The position numbers and the translations under genes were made by a program. A stretch of 21,686 nucleotides of DNA from a virus: positions 1-21,686 of the IMG/VR virus record IMGVR_UViG_3300033148_010261; one strand, written 5' to 3'. This document shows, one piece after another, positions 6,401 through 13,577 of the stretch (positions within the stretch are counted from its first letter, which is position 1; each line of letters begins with the position of its first letter). Below the pieces are notes generated by a model, which saw only the letters and a list, made by a program, of their open reading frames with translations, did no database searches and was not told where the DNA came from.

Positions 6401-7339
6401 TCACCAAAAAAGTATCAAAAAATAAATTACGTCTTGAAATTGTGAATAATTTAATAAACGAATAACTAAACTTGCTTTCCGGTAAAGACTTTGTAAATCA
6501 TAAAGCTCGGCTTGCTTTTTCAACCTTTGATATGTATATAATGACTTTAAACCCAACTCTGCTAAATTTTTCTTTTCCTTTTCACTTTTCTGACTCCGGA
6601 TCTCAATAAATAATAAAAGCCGCGCTAACAAAATCTTTAAAAATCTTCTAACAGCAATACTTCTCAAATACTTATAATAACGATTCAATAACCTATGCTT
6701 TCCATGCTGTAAAAAATAATCTACAAGAAATAATTCTTGGTCTGCTCCAGACAAATCTAAACGCATAAGCGCCTCTCTCGTGAATGTTTTACAATTTATG
6801 GGAGTCAACATCTTAAAAGTCGATAAAACTAGCTCATACGAAAATTCTGTGGCTAAATAAGCAACTGCATCAGAAGTCAGATCTATTTCTCCTATCTTCG
6901 CCCTTTTTTCTATAAAATCTTTCAATGCTTCAAAAGTCCCTGGCTTCGGACTACAATCAAGAAAACAAATTTTCTTGTCTTTCTTATAATTATCCATATA
7001 CAGCTTCTTAAACTCTTTACTCTGATTAGAAACAAAAATAAAAATATAAGGCAATTCCTTACATTTATTGATCATCCTTTTTGTTTCTTCTCGATCATAC
7101 CCGGCTTCTCCCCAATGAATAATTCGAAGATTATAGACTCCGCTCTTAGATGCTATAAAATACCACGCAATCTCATCTAAAAAGAAAACTGCCCGGTTTA
7201 ACTTAATACCCTTTCGTTTATACTTTTCCTGAATCAAATATAAACAGTCTTGTACCGCTAACGAATTCTCTCCCTCAATCATATAAACATTCTGCCGAAT
7301 AGACGAATTCCAATAATTAATAAATTGCTTATAAGTCAC
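6401..7339 (-). CDS. DNA polymerase III delta-like (clamp loader) protein
   Basis: 312 residues. The layout matches HolA-type delta subunits: an N-terminal strand, YMIEGENSLAVQDCLYLIQ (residues 19-37), where delta has its 'L-x-G-[ED]-[ED]-x-L' segment; a middle domain with IFIFVSN and FLDCSPKPGTFEALKDFIEKRA, close to delta's 'P......W....A...G'; a short lid-like helical part; and a C-terminal helical collar, FLKILLARLLLFIEIRS followed by LGLKSLYTYQRLKKQAELY. There is no Walker A motif, as in true delta. It would open or load a sliding clamp for the phage polymerase. The overall match is by pattern only. It is translationally coupled to the gene before it by an ATGA overlap. Confidence 0.55.
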   Translation of the reverse strand: MTYKQFINYWNSSIRQNVYMIEGENSLAVQDCLYLIQEKYKRKGIKLNRAVFFLDEIAWYFIASKSGVYNLRIIHWGEAGYDREETKRMINKCKELPYIFIFVSNQSKEFKKLYMDNYKKDKKICFLDCSPKPGTFEALKDFIEKRAKIGEIDLTSDAVAYLATEFSYELVLSTFKMLTPINCKTFTREALMRLDLSGADQELFLVDYFLQHGKHRLLNRYYKYLRSIAVRRFLKILLARLLLFIEIRSQKSEKEKKNLAELGLKSLYTYQRLKKQAELYDLQSLYRKASLVIRLLNYSQFQDVIYFLILFW

Positions 7340-7644
7340 TCAGAAACTCCATGAAACTTATATAAAACAATCCAACTAAAAAATAATTTTGGGTCGAAAG
7401 GAGCAGCAAAACTATCCCAAACTTTTACAAATTTAGTATTCCTCATAAAAGAACATAAATTCAACTCTTCCTCTGAAAAATGCTCAGACCTTGAATACCA
7501 CAATTTAAACCAATAATAATGATCTTGATCTACTTTATCCAAAAACGCACTCACAGCATTAAACTGAGTCCTATTAATCATATCCACTTTGCGTAAAAAC
7601 TCAATAAGTGCCTCTCGTTTTGAAACTTGCTTTGTATCTACCAT
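7336..7644 (-). CDS. Hypothetical protein, 102 aa
   Basis: Not recognised. It looks soluble and helical, rich in aromatic residues in the middle (HYYWFKLWYSRSEHF) and at the end (KLFFSWIVLYKFHG). The strand of small charged helices at the start (KREALIEFLRKVDM) has no known motif. It sits between the sigma-like gene and the delta-like gene and overlaps the latter by 4 bases (ATGA). Position suggests a partner of the replication protein that follows. A weak AGGAG-like site precedes ATG. Confidence 0.7.
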   Translation of the reverse strand: MVDTKQVSKREALIEFLRKVDMINRTQFNAVSAFLDKVDQDHYYWFKLWYSRSEHFSEEELNLCSFMRNTKFVKVWDSFAAPFDPKLFFSWIVLYKFHGVSE

Positions 7645-7653
7645 AAAAATCTC

Positions 7654-8190
7654 CTACCGGTACAATGAAAGCTTCTGCCGCATCGCCTTTAAAGCCAACC
7701 GAACACTCTCTCTTGAAACCCCCAATTCTTTAGCTATTTTCGAATTTATTACTCTGCCCTCTTCAAGAACACAAAAAAGAAGTTTTCCTAAAAGGATTCC
7801 TAAATCAATATTATATGCAATCTGACCAGATAGAATTTCTTTATAACAACAGATCTGACTCATCATTTCTTCCCAATCTACAAAAGAATCCTTTACAGTT
7901 TTTTCATTTTTAATGCCTTCTGATATTCCCACAACAGTTCTCCTTTCCTTTGAAAGCTTTTCACGAATACTATAACATTTTTTTCTTACATAGCTGGAAA
8001 AAAATGCCTCCAGACTTCCTTTTCGTTTATCAAAAGTAGACTTAAAACTTTTACTGCATAAAAGAAAATCTGAAGTTATATCGTGTGCTATTTCTCTTAT
8101 CTCAAATAAATCCACGCCGGAAACCGATCTCGAAACAACTCCAACCGCAATCGGTTTCAAATTTGTGTAAAGACCAGCATAATTAATCAA
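7654..8190 (-). CDS. Sigma-70 family RNA polymerase sigma factor-like protein
   Basis: 178 residues. The N-terminal half resembles sigma region 2: DLFEIREIAHDITSDFLLC (residues 27-45), then STFDKRKGSLEAFFSSYVRK (51-70) with the typical 'fd..kg.f..w' turn, and Arg/Lys pairs after it. The C-terminus has a helix-turn-helix of region 4 type, NSKIAKELGVSRESVRLALK (148-167). Spacing between the two fits short ECF-like factors. It would redirect the host RNA polymerase core to phage promoters. A cytoplasmic DNA-binding regulator without core binding is the alternative. The start codon is TTG or the following ATG near 8190; AAAGGAG lies just upstream. It has its own promoter at 8227-8255. Confidence 0.7.
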   Translation of the reverse strand: MINYAGLYTNLKPIAVGVVSRSVSGVDLFEIREIAHDITSDFLLCSKSFKSTFDKRKGSLEAFFSSYVRKKCYSIREKLSKERRTVVGISEGIKNEKTVKDSFVDWEEMMSQICCYKEILSGQIAYNIDLGILLGKLLFCVLEEGRVINSKIAKELGVSRESVRLALKAMRQKLSLYR

Positions 8191-8226
8191 TTTGTGTCTC
8201 CTTTAAAATTTAGTGGTTCGCCTATA

Positions 8227-8255
8227 ATTCTAGTCTCTTTAAAAATCAAAATCAA
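8227..8255 (-). promoter_or_regulatory. Sigma-70-type promoter for the sigma-like/delta-like operon
   Basis: On the minus strand: TTGATT, 17 bases, TAGAAT. It sits about 40 bases upstream of the sigma-like gene in the 176-base gap after 8367. The rest of that gap is AT-rich, with no further gene seen. Confidence 0.6.
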
Positions 8256-8366
8256 GGAAAGACTAAAATTAAATCTTCTCATAAGTCTCTTATTTAAAAC
8301 AAGTTACATCAAATTAAATTTTTTTCAAAATTTAGGCAGTAAAAATCCTCTCAACCTAATTGACCA

Positions 8367-8633
8367 CTAACGTTCTTTAATAAAAGCAATATTTTCGGCA
8401 GGAACATCTATTTTAGAATTATCAGGACTAAGATAAAACTGGACCCACCAGGGACCTATATATTCTTCATCAGACCTCCTCCTAAAATATCGATACCCAT
8501 CTGCATACAAAACCATAGGTGTCCCAGTTTCTGGATTTTCCTTTGGCTCTTTCAAACAAATAATTAACCTTGCCTTAGAAGGATCTCCATAACCATACTT
8601 AGTTAAACCGGAATTTGATTCTGATTCATTCAT
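8367..8633 (-). CDS. Hypothetical protein, 88 aa
   Basis: Not recognised. Start MNESESNSG is supported by GGAGAGAG upstream. The middle reads as beta strands with aromatic residues (YADGYRYFRRR, GPWWVQFYLS). There is no membrane segment or signal peptide. It is the last gene of the lysis group and follows the M15 peptidase by 11 bases, so it may be a small accessory or an unrelated late gene. Confidence 0.7.
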   Translation of the reverse strand: MNESESNSGLTKYGYGDPSKARLIICLKEPKENPETGTPMVLYADGYRYFRRRSDEEYIGPWWVQFYLSPDNSKIDVPAENIAFIKER

Positions 8634-8644
8634 GTTCTCTCTCC

Positions 8645-9010
8645 TTATTTATATTGAAAATGAAAAATATCATTTAATTCCCAATCTCCACCCCAAGTCC
8701 CTTTAAATATTTTCTTCCAAAGAGAACCAAGGCTCTCGTAATCCGAAGTACGTTCCCAAACACAAGCACCATCTTTCACTATAGCTAAATCAATAGCAAG
8801 CCAATCTTGATGAAAAGACCGCCTCACCACCCCATCACAATTTGTTACTATTCTCCCCGGTTCTGTACGTCCCTGGGCATATCTCGCGACCTGCTGTTCC
8901 TTTGTACGATGGAAGGTGGTTATTATGAACCTAATCCCCAACACCTGTGCCATAACTGTAAAAAGAGCAAACTTCTGAAAAAATATAACACGTTTTATTG
9001 TATTACTCAT
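8645..9010 (-). CDS. Endolysin-like peptidase, M15 family (VanY/L-alanyl-D-glutamate type)
   Basis: 121 residues from ATG at 9010, which overlaps the upstream gene's end; a longer frame from TTG at 9037 lacks a ribosome site. The zinc-peptidase signature is complete: SFHQDWLAIDL gives H67 and D74, and the end NDIFHFQ gives H117. TWGGDWELND before it matches the conserved WGGdw..D..H segment. The enzyme cuts peptide bonds in the peptidoglycan stem. It has no signal peptide and no cell-wall-binding domain, so it would need the holin (9195-9536) to reach the wall. Short single-domain M15 lysins are typical of phages. Confidence 0.88.
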   Translation of the reverse strand: MSNTIKRVIFFQKFALFTVMAQVLGIRFIITTFHRTKEQQVARYAQGRTEPGRIVTNCDGVVRRSFHQDWLAIDLAIVKDGACVWERTSDYESLGSLWKKIFKGTWGGDWELNDIFHFQYK

Positions 9011-9191
9011 GGGCTTTCTTGCGTCTTTCATAACCAACCAAATGAGTAGAAACCCTATGTTCGCCTTTCCCCTTGCTATACCAACCGGCTCTACAGCGCT
9101 TATGTACTCTTTGATAAGGATTACAAGTAACTAACCTTTTACCACAATACCAACAATACCTATAAAAAACTCGTTTCTCTTCCTTCTTCAT
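9003..9191 (-). CDS. Small zinc-finger-like protein, 62 aa
   Basis: Residues 13-33 contain C-W-Y-C-G-K, a second Cys (TCNPYQRVHKRCRAGW), giving CxxC, C, H and C as possible zinc ligands. The protein is very basic. It lies between holin and endolysin; its end overlaps the endolysin start. It may bind nucleic acid or be a small structural zinc protein. The family is not recognised. Confidence 0.65.
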   Translation of the reverse strand: MKKEEKRVFYRYCWYCGKRLVTCNPYQRVHKRCRAGWYSKGKGEHRVSTHLVGYERRKKAHE

Positions 9192-9194
9192 AAT

Positions 9195-9536
9195 TTAAGA
9201 TTTATTAAACTCAACCTTAAAAAGAATACCCATAATTAAAGTCAAAACCGCAATAAGAGACTCTACAGGAAGATTTAATTCAAAAGATTCATTTGCGACA
9301 ACAAGGAGTGCTGAAACAAGACCTAACCAAAATTTAGGATCTCCAAATTTATTAGCCTGCTTTTTTAAAGTCGCTAAATCTAACTTAGCCTCTAATAAAA
9401 CATAGACCAAAAGTGAAGAAATCCCTGCAATTACTGCGGTCGGGTCAATAGAAAGACCAAACTGCTTATCAAAATACGTAATAACCGCTCCTAACAATGC
9501 AACCACAGTTGCTATTGTTTTTCGACTAATATTCAT
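9195..9536 (-). CDS. Phage holin-like membrane protein
   Basis: 113 residues with four hydrophobic stretches, about 6-22, 31-48, 69-82 and 91-107. The segment GDPKFWLGLVSALLVV (65-80) matches the DPKFW motif seen in one class of phage holins, followed by ELNLPVESLIAVLTLIMGIL, as in the same class. It forms holes in the inner membrane to release the endolysin next door. Start ATG at 9536 has GGAG about 9 bases upstream. Two genes separate neither function: only the small zinc protein lies between holin and endolysin. Confidence 0.8.
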   Translation of the reverse strand: MNISRKTIATVVALLGAVITYFDKQFGLSIDPTAVIAGISSLLVYVLLEAKLDLATLKKQANKFGDPKFWLGLVSALLVVANESFELNLPVESLIAVLTLIMGILFKVEFNKS

Positions 9537-9552
9537 TTTTTTCTCCTTTCAT

Positions 9553-9903
9553 TCATTTTAAATAATTATCAATTAATCTGTCAAGGGTTCTACTCCAACC
9601 CGGAGCTATTTTTTTAAATAATAACCAATTTAAGTAATGACTAAATTCATGAAAAACTAATCTCGAAGTCTTCCATAAATTCTTCTGCTTCGTTATTAAA
9701 ATTAAAGGATTTTTGTAAGAAATATTAACAAAAAAACCACCAGCAATTTTAACTTTTTTTCCTAGAACAATGCCCACATTCTCACAGCTATAATTTTTTA
9801 AATCCACCCAAGTTCTTAAATAAAAAACACTTTCACGCATTCTCATTTTCAAAACTCCAGTGGTTTCTGGCTCCTGTATAATAAATCTTGGAAGCTTCTT
9901 CAT
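9553..9903 (-). CDS. Small HExxH protein, putative zinc metallopeptidase
   Basis: 116 residues. Near the C-terminus, LVFHEFSHYLNWLL (82-95) contains HEFSH, the zincin HExxH motif, inside a helix. A third ligand is not obvious. Upstream strands (VGIVLGKKVKIAGGFFVNISY, LILIT) would form the beta sheet of a minimal zincin. There is no signal peptide. It lies between the transglycosylase and the holin, so it might act on the envelope or on a host protein. The motif is clear, but activity is inferred. Confidence 0.7.
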   Translation of the reverse strand: MKKLPRFIIQEPETTGVLKMRMRESVFYLRTWVDLKNYSCENVGIVLGKKVKIAGGFFVNISYKNPLILITKQKNLWKTSRLVFHEFSHYLNWLLFKKIAPGWSRTLDRLIDNYLK

Positions 9904-9917
9904 TTAACAACTCTCCT

Positions 9918-10640
9918 TTACTTCTTAAATTCACCATACTTTTTTTCCACCGATAACGCATACCTCAAACTAGCCTTTGGTGTTCCCTTATCATAAGCTT
10001 CCATCAAACTAGAAACCGCACGAGTACCCCAATTATAACGACTCAATGCCAACTTCCAATCATCTTTTGAAGCAACACCAAAAGCTATAAAACGCCTCTG
10101 TAACGTAATTAAACAATTAACCCCAATCATAAAATTCATAACAGGGTCTTTTAAATAAGAAATAACCTCCTCTCTAGACAAACCCGGCATATTAAAATTC
10201 TTCTCAAGAACCCCAGTAGCAGTCAAAGGCATAACCTGCATTAAACCAATAGCCCCCACATAACTCTCAGCCATAGGATTAAAACCACTCTCAACCTCAA
10301 TAACAGAAAAAATTTTCCAATAATCTAAACCAAGAGGATATGTTGTCCCTGAGGATCCATATTCCTTATGATATTTATAGGTCTTAACTGATAAATCCCT
10401 GATTTCTTGATGAGACAAATATTCTCCGGCTTTAGAAAACCAAATATCCTCTATAACCTGATAAAGCATTATATCATCACTAACTTCTTTAAAAGATTCT
10501 ATTTTAGTTACCAGGTTATTGTTTTTTTCCTCCAACCCTTCTAACCTATGGCTAACAAAGTAAAAACATAACAATGAAGCAAAAATTAAAAGAAAAAACA
10601 AAACAACCAAAATACCCATAAACACATCTCTCTTATTCAT
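9918..10640 (-). CDS. Membrane-anchored lytic transglycosylase (SLT-like)
   Basis: 240 residues. Residues 8-30 are a membrane anchor, followed by a short coiled coil (33-50). The SLT core begins near 107: FSVIEVESGFNP gives the catalytic Glu117 in the 'ES' pair, then GAIGLMQVMPLTA (129-141), the family's GLMQ..P motif, and ALSRYNWGT near 205, equivalent to the conserved 'A-Y-N-x-G' segment. It cleaves the glycan strands of peptidoglycan. With the M15 peptidase it covers both sugar and peptide bonds. Membrane anchoring suggests a role either in lysis or in DNA entry. Start overlaps the methylase end by 4 bases. Confidence 0.9.
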   Translation of the reverse strand: MNKRDVFMGILVVLFFLLIFASLLCFYFVSHRLEGLEEKNNNLVTKIESFKEVSDDIMLYQVIEDIWFSKAGEYLSHQEIRDLSVKTYKYHKEYGSSGTTYPLGLDYWKIFSVIEVESGFNPMAESYVGAIGLMQVMPLTATGVLEKNFNMPGLSREEVISYLKDPVMNFMIGVNCLITLQRRFIAFGVASKDDWKLALSRYNWGTRAVSSLMEAYDKGTPKASLRYALSVEKKYGEFKK

Positions 10641-11185
10641 CTTATAGCCTCCAAATCAAGATCACTTTCAACTTCATCCCCCCAAACATCCCAACCATAC
10701 CGCCTCTCTCTAGCAAAAAGCTCTATTTTATTAAAACCCTCTCTATCAGATACTTTATTAATAAAATGAATAAGCATAAGAGGCTTCTCTGAATGCCGCG
10801 ACCCCCTCGGAGCTAAAATAGCAGTCCTTCCCTGTTGTCTTTTACCATCCACTACTTTGTAAGGGAGCATACCTCGAACACCAAATAAACAATGCTCAGT
10901 CTGCCCCCTAAAATATTGACCTAAGCCTATTCTATCCTTCACCCACGTAATTATAGTCTTATAATCAAAACCCCAGGCTTTCATAACTTTTAAACCATCT
11001 GGCAGAAAATTATTAGTAACCCACAAATACAAATGACAATTATCATCGGCAATCTTTGCTACTGGCAATTTAATAATATCCTCTGTCTTCATCAAAGAAT
11101 AATGCCTATCGGCTCCTCTCTTTATACGACCTCCCCCTCTTTCATACCATGGAGGATCCGCATAAATAATCTGATATTTTTTCAT
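10637..11185 (-). CDS. MT-A70 family adenine-N6 DNA methyltransferase
   Basis: 182 residues. The catalytic DPPW motif is at residues 10-13 (YADPPWYE). Downstream are HYSLMKTEDIIKL (28-40), LYLWVTNNFLPDGLKV (52-67), the G-F-x-Y-K-T-x-x-T-W-V-K pattern (72-83), and RGSRHSEKPLML (127-138), all typical of MT-A70 phage methylases. SAM is the methyl donor and adenine in DNA the likely substrate. It has no partner restriction enzyme nearby, so it probably protects phage DNA or marks it for regulation. Its end overlaps the transglycosylase start by 4 bases. Confidence 0.9.
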   Translation of the reverse strand: MKKYQIIYADPPWYERGGGRIKRGADRHYSLMKTEDIIKLPVAKIADDNCHLYLWVTNNFLPDGLKVMKAWGFDYKTIITWVKDRIGLGQYFRGQTEHCLFGVRGMLPYKVVDGKRQQGRTAILAPRGSRHSEKPLMLIHFINKVSDREGFNKIELFARERRYGWDVWGDEVESDLDLEAIR

Positions 11186-11188
11186 CTC

Positions 11189-12523
11189 TCATCCTTTCAT
11201 TTCTTCTATTAATTGTTTCATATAAGCATGACCACTAAGCTCTTTATTATAAAGATAAGGTTTTACTTCTTTATCAATAAAATCTAATCGAATTGGATAC
11301 CTCCAAGTCACTCCCTTTGTCGGATGCACTCCATAAAATAACTGAGTCGGTCTATCATAAGTAAATAGTTTACTGAATGCATATTCTGTTCCACCAATAA
11401 CACTACCATTTAAAAGGATTTCTCCATTAACCTGATCTAGCTCTCCTGTATTATGAAAATGACCAAGGTTAACATAGTTCAGAATCTGATCCTTTCTCCC
11501 TACAACCTCCCGCAATTGAGCTGTCTTTCTCTGAATTCCATACCAAGGTACACCCGCCCAGCTTCTGATATTATCTCCATGAAGATTTAAGAATAACCAA
11601 TTATATATCTTCTTAGTCAAAAAGAAAGACTTAGGAAAACTACATTTAATTCTATTATTAACTGCTAGAAAAGTACCCATGAATTGATAGAAGACATAAT
11701 CCCAATTCACGTGTGGTCTTTTTGAAGGTTTCTTTTTTGTCAACCTTCCATGATTACCAACTACTCCATAAACCTCTACTTCAGGAAACACCTGAGACAA
11801 TTCCAGGATCATTTGGGCTGTCACAAAAGAACCATTCAAAGTCTGAAAAATCACATCCTCAGAATTTTCAATTAGCTCTTGATGAATCAGACCACTTACC
11901 ATATCCCCAAGACAGAAAATAATCAGCCTAGGGATTTCCTGATTATTTAAGTAGTTAACTCTCAAATTATGAACCGCATGTGCAAGATATCTCAACCTCT
12001 TATTCATAATCAAAAAGTCATACTCACCCAAACCAATCATGGCTTCTCTGTCTACAATCTCTCCAGTATGAAGGTCGCTTAATAACAAAACCGCAGTCTC
12101 TTCCGTCTTTACCCGCTGCTTATCTGGTACCCACTTCAATTCAACACTAGGAAGTGCCTTTACTTCTTCCTTTATAGTATTAACCAAACGCTCTTCTAAA
12201 GAGAGCTCTCTAGTTATTGCAGTATACTTATCAGATAACAACTTTAACTTATCCTTTAAATCTTGAATTGTGCGGTCTCTTTCAACCCGCCTTTTCACAG
12301 GAAGCTTCTCCTCCTTTTCCAATAACCGCTTCTTCTCTACCGGCACCCTTCCCATATAAGAAATTCCATTTTTATTTAAAAATTTATTTATTCCCTCTAT
12401 TGTCCTAGGAGGAAATTTTTTATTCTTGTTATGCTCTTTCATAATATCCTTAGGATGCAACCCCTTCTCATTTAAAGAAAGAACAAATTTCTTTTCTTCA
12501 AAAGTCCAATGAGCACCAGCCAT
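11189..12523 (-). CDS. Myb-like N-terminal domain plus calcineurin-type metallophosphoesterase
   Basis: 444 residues. Residues 1-55 look like a Myb/SANT-type helix-turn-helix (HWTFEEKKFVLSLNEKG...TIEGINKFLNKNG). A charged coiled coil follows (about 63-125). The phosphoesterase domain has all five motifs: SDLHTGE (D150, H152), LGDMVSG (D207), VVGNHGR (N257, H258), LHGDN (H315) and GHFHNTG (H355, H357). These bind two metal ions and hydrolyse phosphodiesters, often in DNA. With a DNA-binding head it is plausibly a nuclease or DNA-repair-type phosphodiesterase, as seen in phages. No SMC-like partner is present in the window. Start MAGAHWT has GGAG upstream. Confidence 0.88.
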   Translation of the reverse strand: MAGAHWTFEEKKFVLSLNEKGLHPKDIMKEHNKNKKFPPRTIEGINKFLNKNGISYMGRVPVEKKRLLEKEEKLPVKRRVERDRTIQDLKDKLKLLSDKYTAITRELSLEERLVNTIKEEVKALPSVELKWVPDKQRVKTEETAVLLLSDLHTGEIVDREAMIGLGEYDFLIMNKRLRYLAHAVHNLRVNYLNNQEIPRLIIFCLGDMVSGLIHQELIENSEDVIFQTLNGSFVTAQMILELSQVFPEVEVYGVVGNHGRLTKKKPSKRPHVNWDYVFYQFMGTFLAVNNRIKCSFPKSFFLTKKIYNWLFLNLHGDNIRSWAGVPWYGIQRKTAQLREVVGRKDQILNYVNLGHFHNTGELDQVNGEILLNGSVIGGTEYAFSKLFTYDRPTQLFYGVHPTKGVTWRYPIRLDFIDKEVKPYLYNKELSGHAYMKQLIEEMKG

Positions 12524-12540
12524 AAGATCTTCTCCTTAAC

Positions 12541-12801
12541 TTATTTTTTATACAGTCTCTCATAAATAGCCAGCTTCTCTTTTAAATTTTCATTTTCAAG
12601 TTGTATCCAATAAAACTTTTGAACAAAACCCTCACTTACTTCCCAATGACCATTCTCCATCTTTCCAAAAACCTTAACTTCTCCCACAGGCACCAAGACT
12701 ACCCTAGACTCCCGACAACTTCCGATTAATAAGCTGATTAATAGTATCAGCATCACCGGACCGTAGAGCTTCCATAAACTTCTGTTTTTCTTTCTTATCA
12801 T
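12541..12801 (-). CDS. Predicted lipoprotein, overlaps the gene before it
   Basis: 86 residues. The start has basic residues (MIRKKNRSLWK), then a hydrophobic core (VMLILLISLLIG), then SC at 28-29, a plausible lipobox (I-G-S-C). The mature part is soluble and ends in a charged helix (WIQLENENLKEKLAIYERLYKK). The AGGA site lies 4-5 bases before ATG at 12801. The first third of the gene is embedded, in another frame, in the 3' end of the upstream gene (98-base overlap). An Rz1-like spanin is possible, because such overlaps are typical of Rz/Rz1, but the upstream partner lacks a membrane segment. Confidence 0.7.
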   Translation of the reverse strand: MIRKKNRSLWKLYGPVMLILLISLLIGSCRESRVVLVPVGEVKVFGKMENGHWEVSEGFVQKFYWIQLENENLKEKLAIYERLYKK

Positions 12802-12913
12802 CTTTTCCTATCTCCCCTAAAGCATTAATTAATTTTTCAGAAACTTCTGGTTTTAAAATGCTTAAAATTTGAGATATTAATTTAGAAATTTCACCTATAG
12901 GCAGGGCTTGCAT
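12704..12913 (-). CDS. Hypothetical helical protein, 69 aa
   Basis: Not recognised. The protein is helical and soluble (ISKLISQILSILKPEVSEKL, then KDDKKEKQKFMEALRSGD). No signal peptide or membrane segment is present. GGAG lies about 8 bases before ATG. Its end shares 98 bases, out of frame, with the lipoprotein gene. It is the first gene of the leftward unit started by the promoter at 12942-12970. Confidence 0.7.
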   Translation of the reverse strand: MQALPIGEISKLISQILSILKPEVSEKLINALGEIGKDDKKEKQKFMEALRSGDADTINQLINRKLSGV

Positions 12914-12941
12914 TTAAAATTCTCCATTACTTCTCTACTTA

Positions 12942-12970
12942 TTAATACCTTAATTTTTTAATTTTTGCAA
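12942..12970 (-). promoter_or_regulatory. Sigma-70-type promoter, leftward
   Basis: On the minus strand: TTGCAA, 17 bases, TATTAA. It lies about 30 bases upstream of ATG at 12913 and is divergent from the promoter at 12986-13014. The -10 box is a moderate match. Confidence 0.45.
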
Positions 12971-12985
12971 ATTTTTATTTTTTTA

Positions 12986-13014
12986 TTGAAAATTTAATCA
13001 CAAAAACGTATTAT
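12986..13014 (+). promoter_or_regulatory. Sigma-70-type promoter for the rightward JAMM gene
   Basis: TTGAAA, 17 bases, TATTAT, a near-consensus promoter. It lies about 28 bases before a GAGGGAG ribosome site and is the only rightward promoter in this part of the window, giving the JAMM gene its own transcription, as in phage morons. Confidence 0.75.
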
Positions 13015-13041
13015 AAAAATAGAGCAAAGAGGGAGTAAAAA

Positions 13042-13200
13042 ATGTTTAAAATTGAACTCCGATGCTTAAAAAAATTATTGGTTTTCTGGTTATCAAACTT
13101 CTGGTCATCTCCTGGTGCCCAGCTATGCAACAGGTACTCTATTCCTCCTGGCTTAATTTATATGCAGAACCCTTTAAAAATCCATTTGAAACCGTCATAA
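13042..13200 (+). CDS. 52-aa upstream frame with the ribosome site; possible frameshift entry
   Basis: ATG at 13042 has GAGGGAG 6-7 bases upstream, the only good ribosome site here. This frame encodes a 52-residue peptide (MFKIELRCLKK...) that ends at 13198. It overlaps the JAMM gene in the +2 frame. Codons TTA-AAA-AAA at 13066-13074 form a canonical -1 slippery heptamer (A-AAA-AAA). A -1 shift there joins MFKIELRC to the JAMM protein in frame. It could be a programmed frameshift, translational coupling or a sequence error. Confidence 0.4.
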   Translation: MFKIELRCLKKLLVFWLSNFWSSPGAQLCNRYSIPPGLIYMQNPLKIHLKPS

Positions 13201-13514
13201 TAATTACCAAAAAAGGAGATGTTTTTTATTTCTCAAACCACCTCGACTCAACTGTTCGCCTTCCATTAGAAAACCTCATACAAACTCTTAAACAAAAAAA
13301 TTCCAAAATTGAAGATATTATTCTTATAATACATAACCATTTTAGAAATCCAAACCCCTCCCCTGGCGATAAAGCTTACCTAAGATCTTTAATCAATAAA
13401 GGATTCCATGGATTTTTTGGTGTTTACCACACCCCCACCAAAACTATTAAATGGGTAAAATATAAAAAACGCCCTGAATCGCTTTCTAACGAACAAACTC
13501 AAAACATTAGGTAG
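13062..13514 (+). CDS. Secreted JAMM/MPN-domain protein (RadC/Mov34-like metal site)
   Basis: 150 residues. The N-terminus is a signal peptide (LKKIIGFLVIKLLVISWCPA). Residues 84-103 have the JAMM zinc motif: IILIIHNHF gives H91 and H93, and NPNPSPGD gives S100 and D103, in H-x-H-x(7)-S-x(2)-D spacing. A following GFHGFFGVY matches the strand after the site in the RadC family. JAMM proteins are zinc isopeptidases, or RadC-type proteins of unclear function; export makes a peptidase on the envelope more likely. No ribosome site precedes ATG at 13062; the strong one serves 13042 in another frame. The gene is opposite to all neighbours and has its own promoter. Confidence 0.72.
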   Translation: MLKKIIGFLVIKLLVISWCPAMQQVLYSSWLNLYAEPFKNPFETVIIITKKGDVFYFSNHLDSTVRLPLENLIQTLKQKNSKIEDIILIIHNHFRNPNPSPGDKAYLRSLINKGFHGFFGVYHTPTKTIKWVKYKKRPESLSNEQTQNIR

Positions 13515-13577
13515 AAGAACATTACTATTAATATAAACTTCAACCCAAACCTTAAAAATAGAGGAAATTCCCACCAT

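Noticed and set aside
8645-9037. Longer start for the M15 peptidase at TTG 9037
   Set aside because: No ribosome site; ATG at 9010 fits family start and coupling.
11713-12408. Plus-strand open frames inside the metallophosphoesterase gene
   Set aside because: Shadows of a gene with all five catalytic motifs.
13389-13577. Minus-strand frame opposite the JAMM gene
   Set aside because: No motif and no ribosome site; the plus strand has the JAMM signature.
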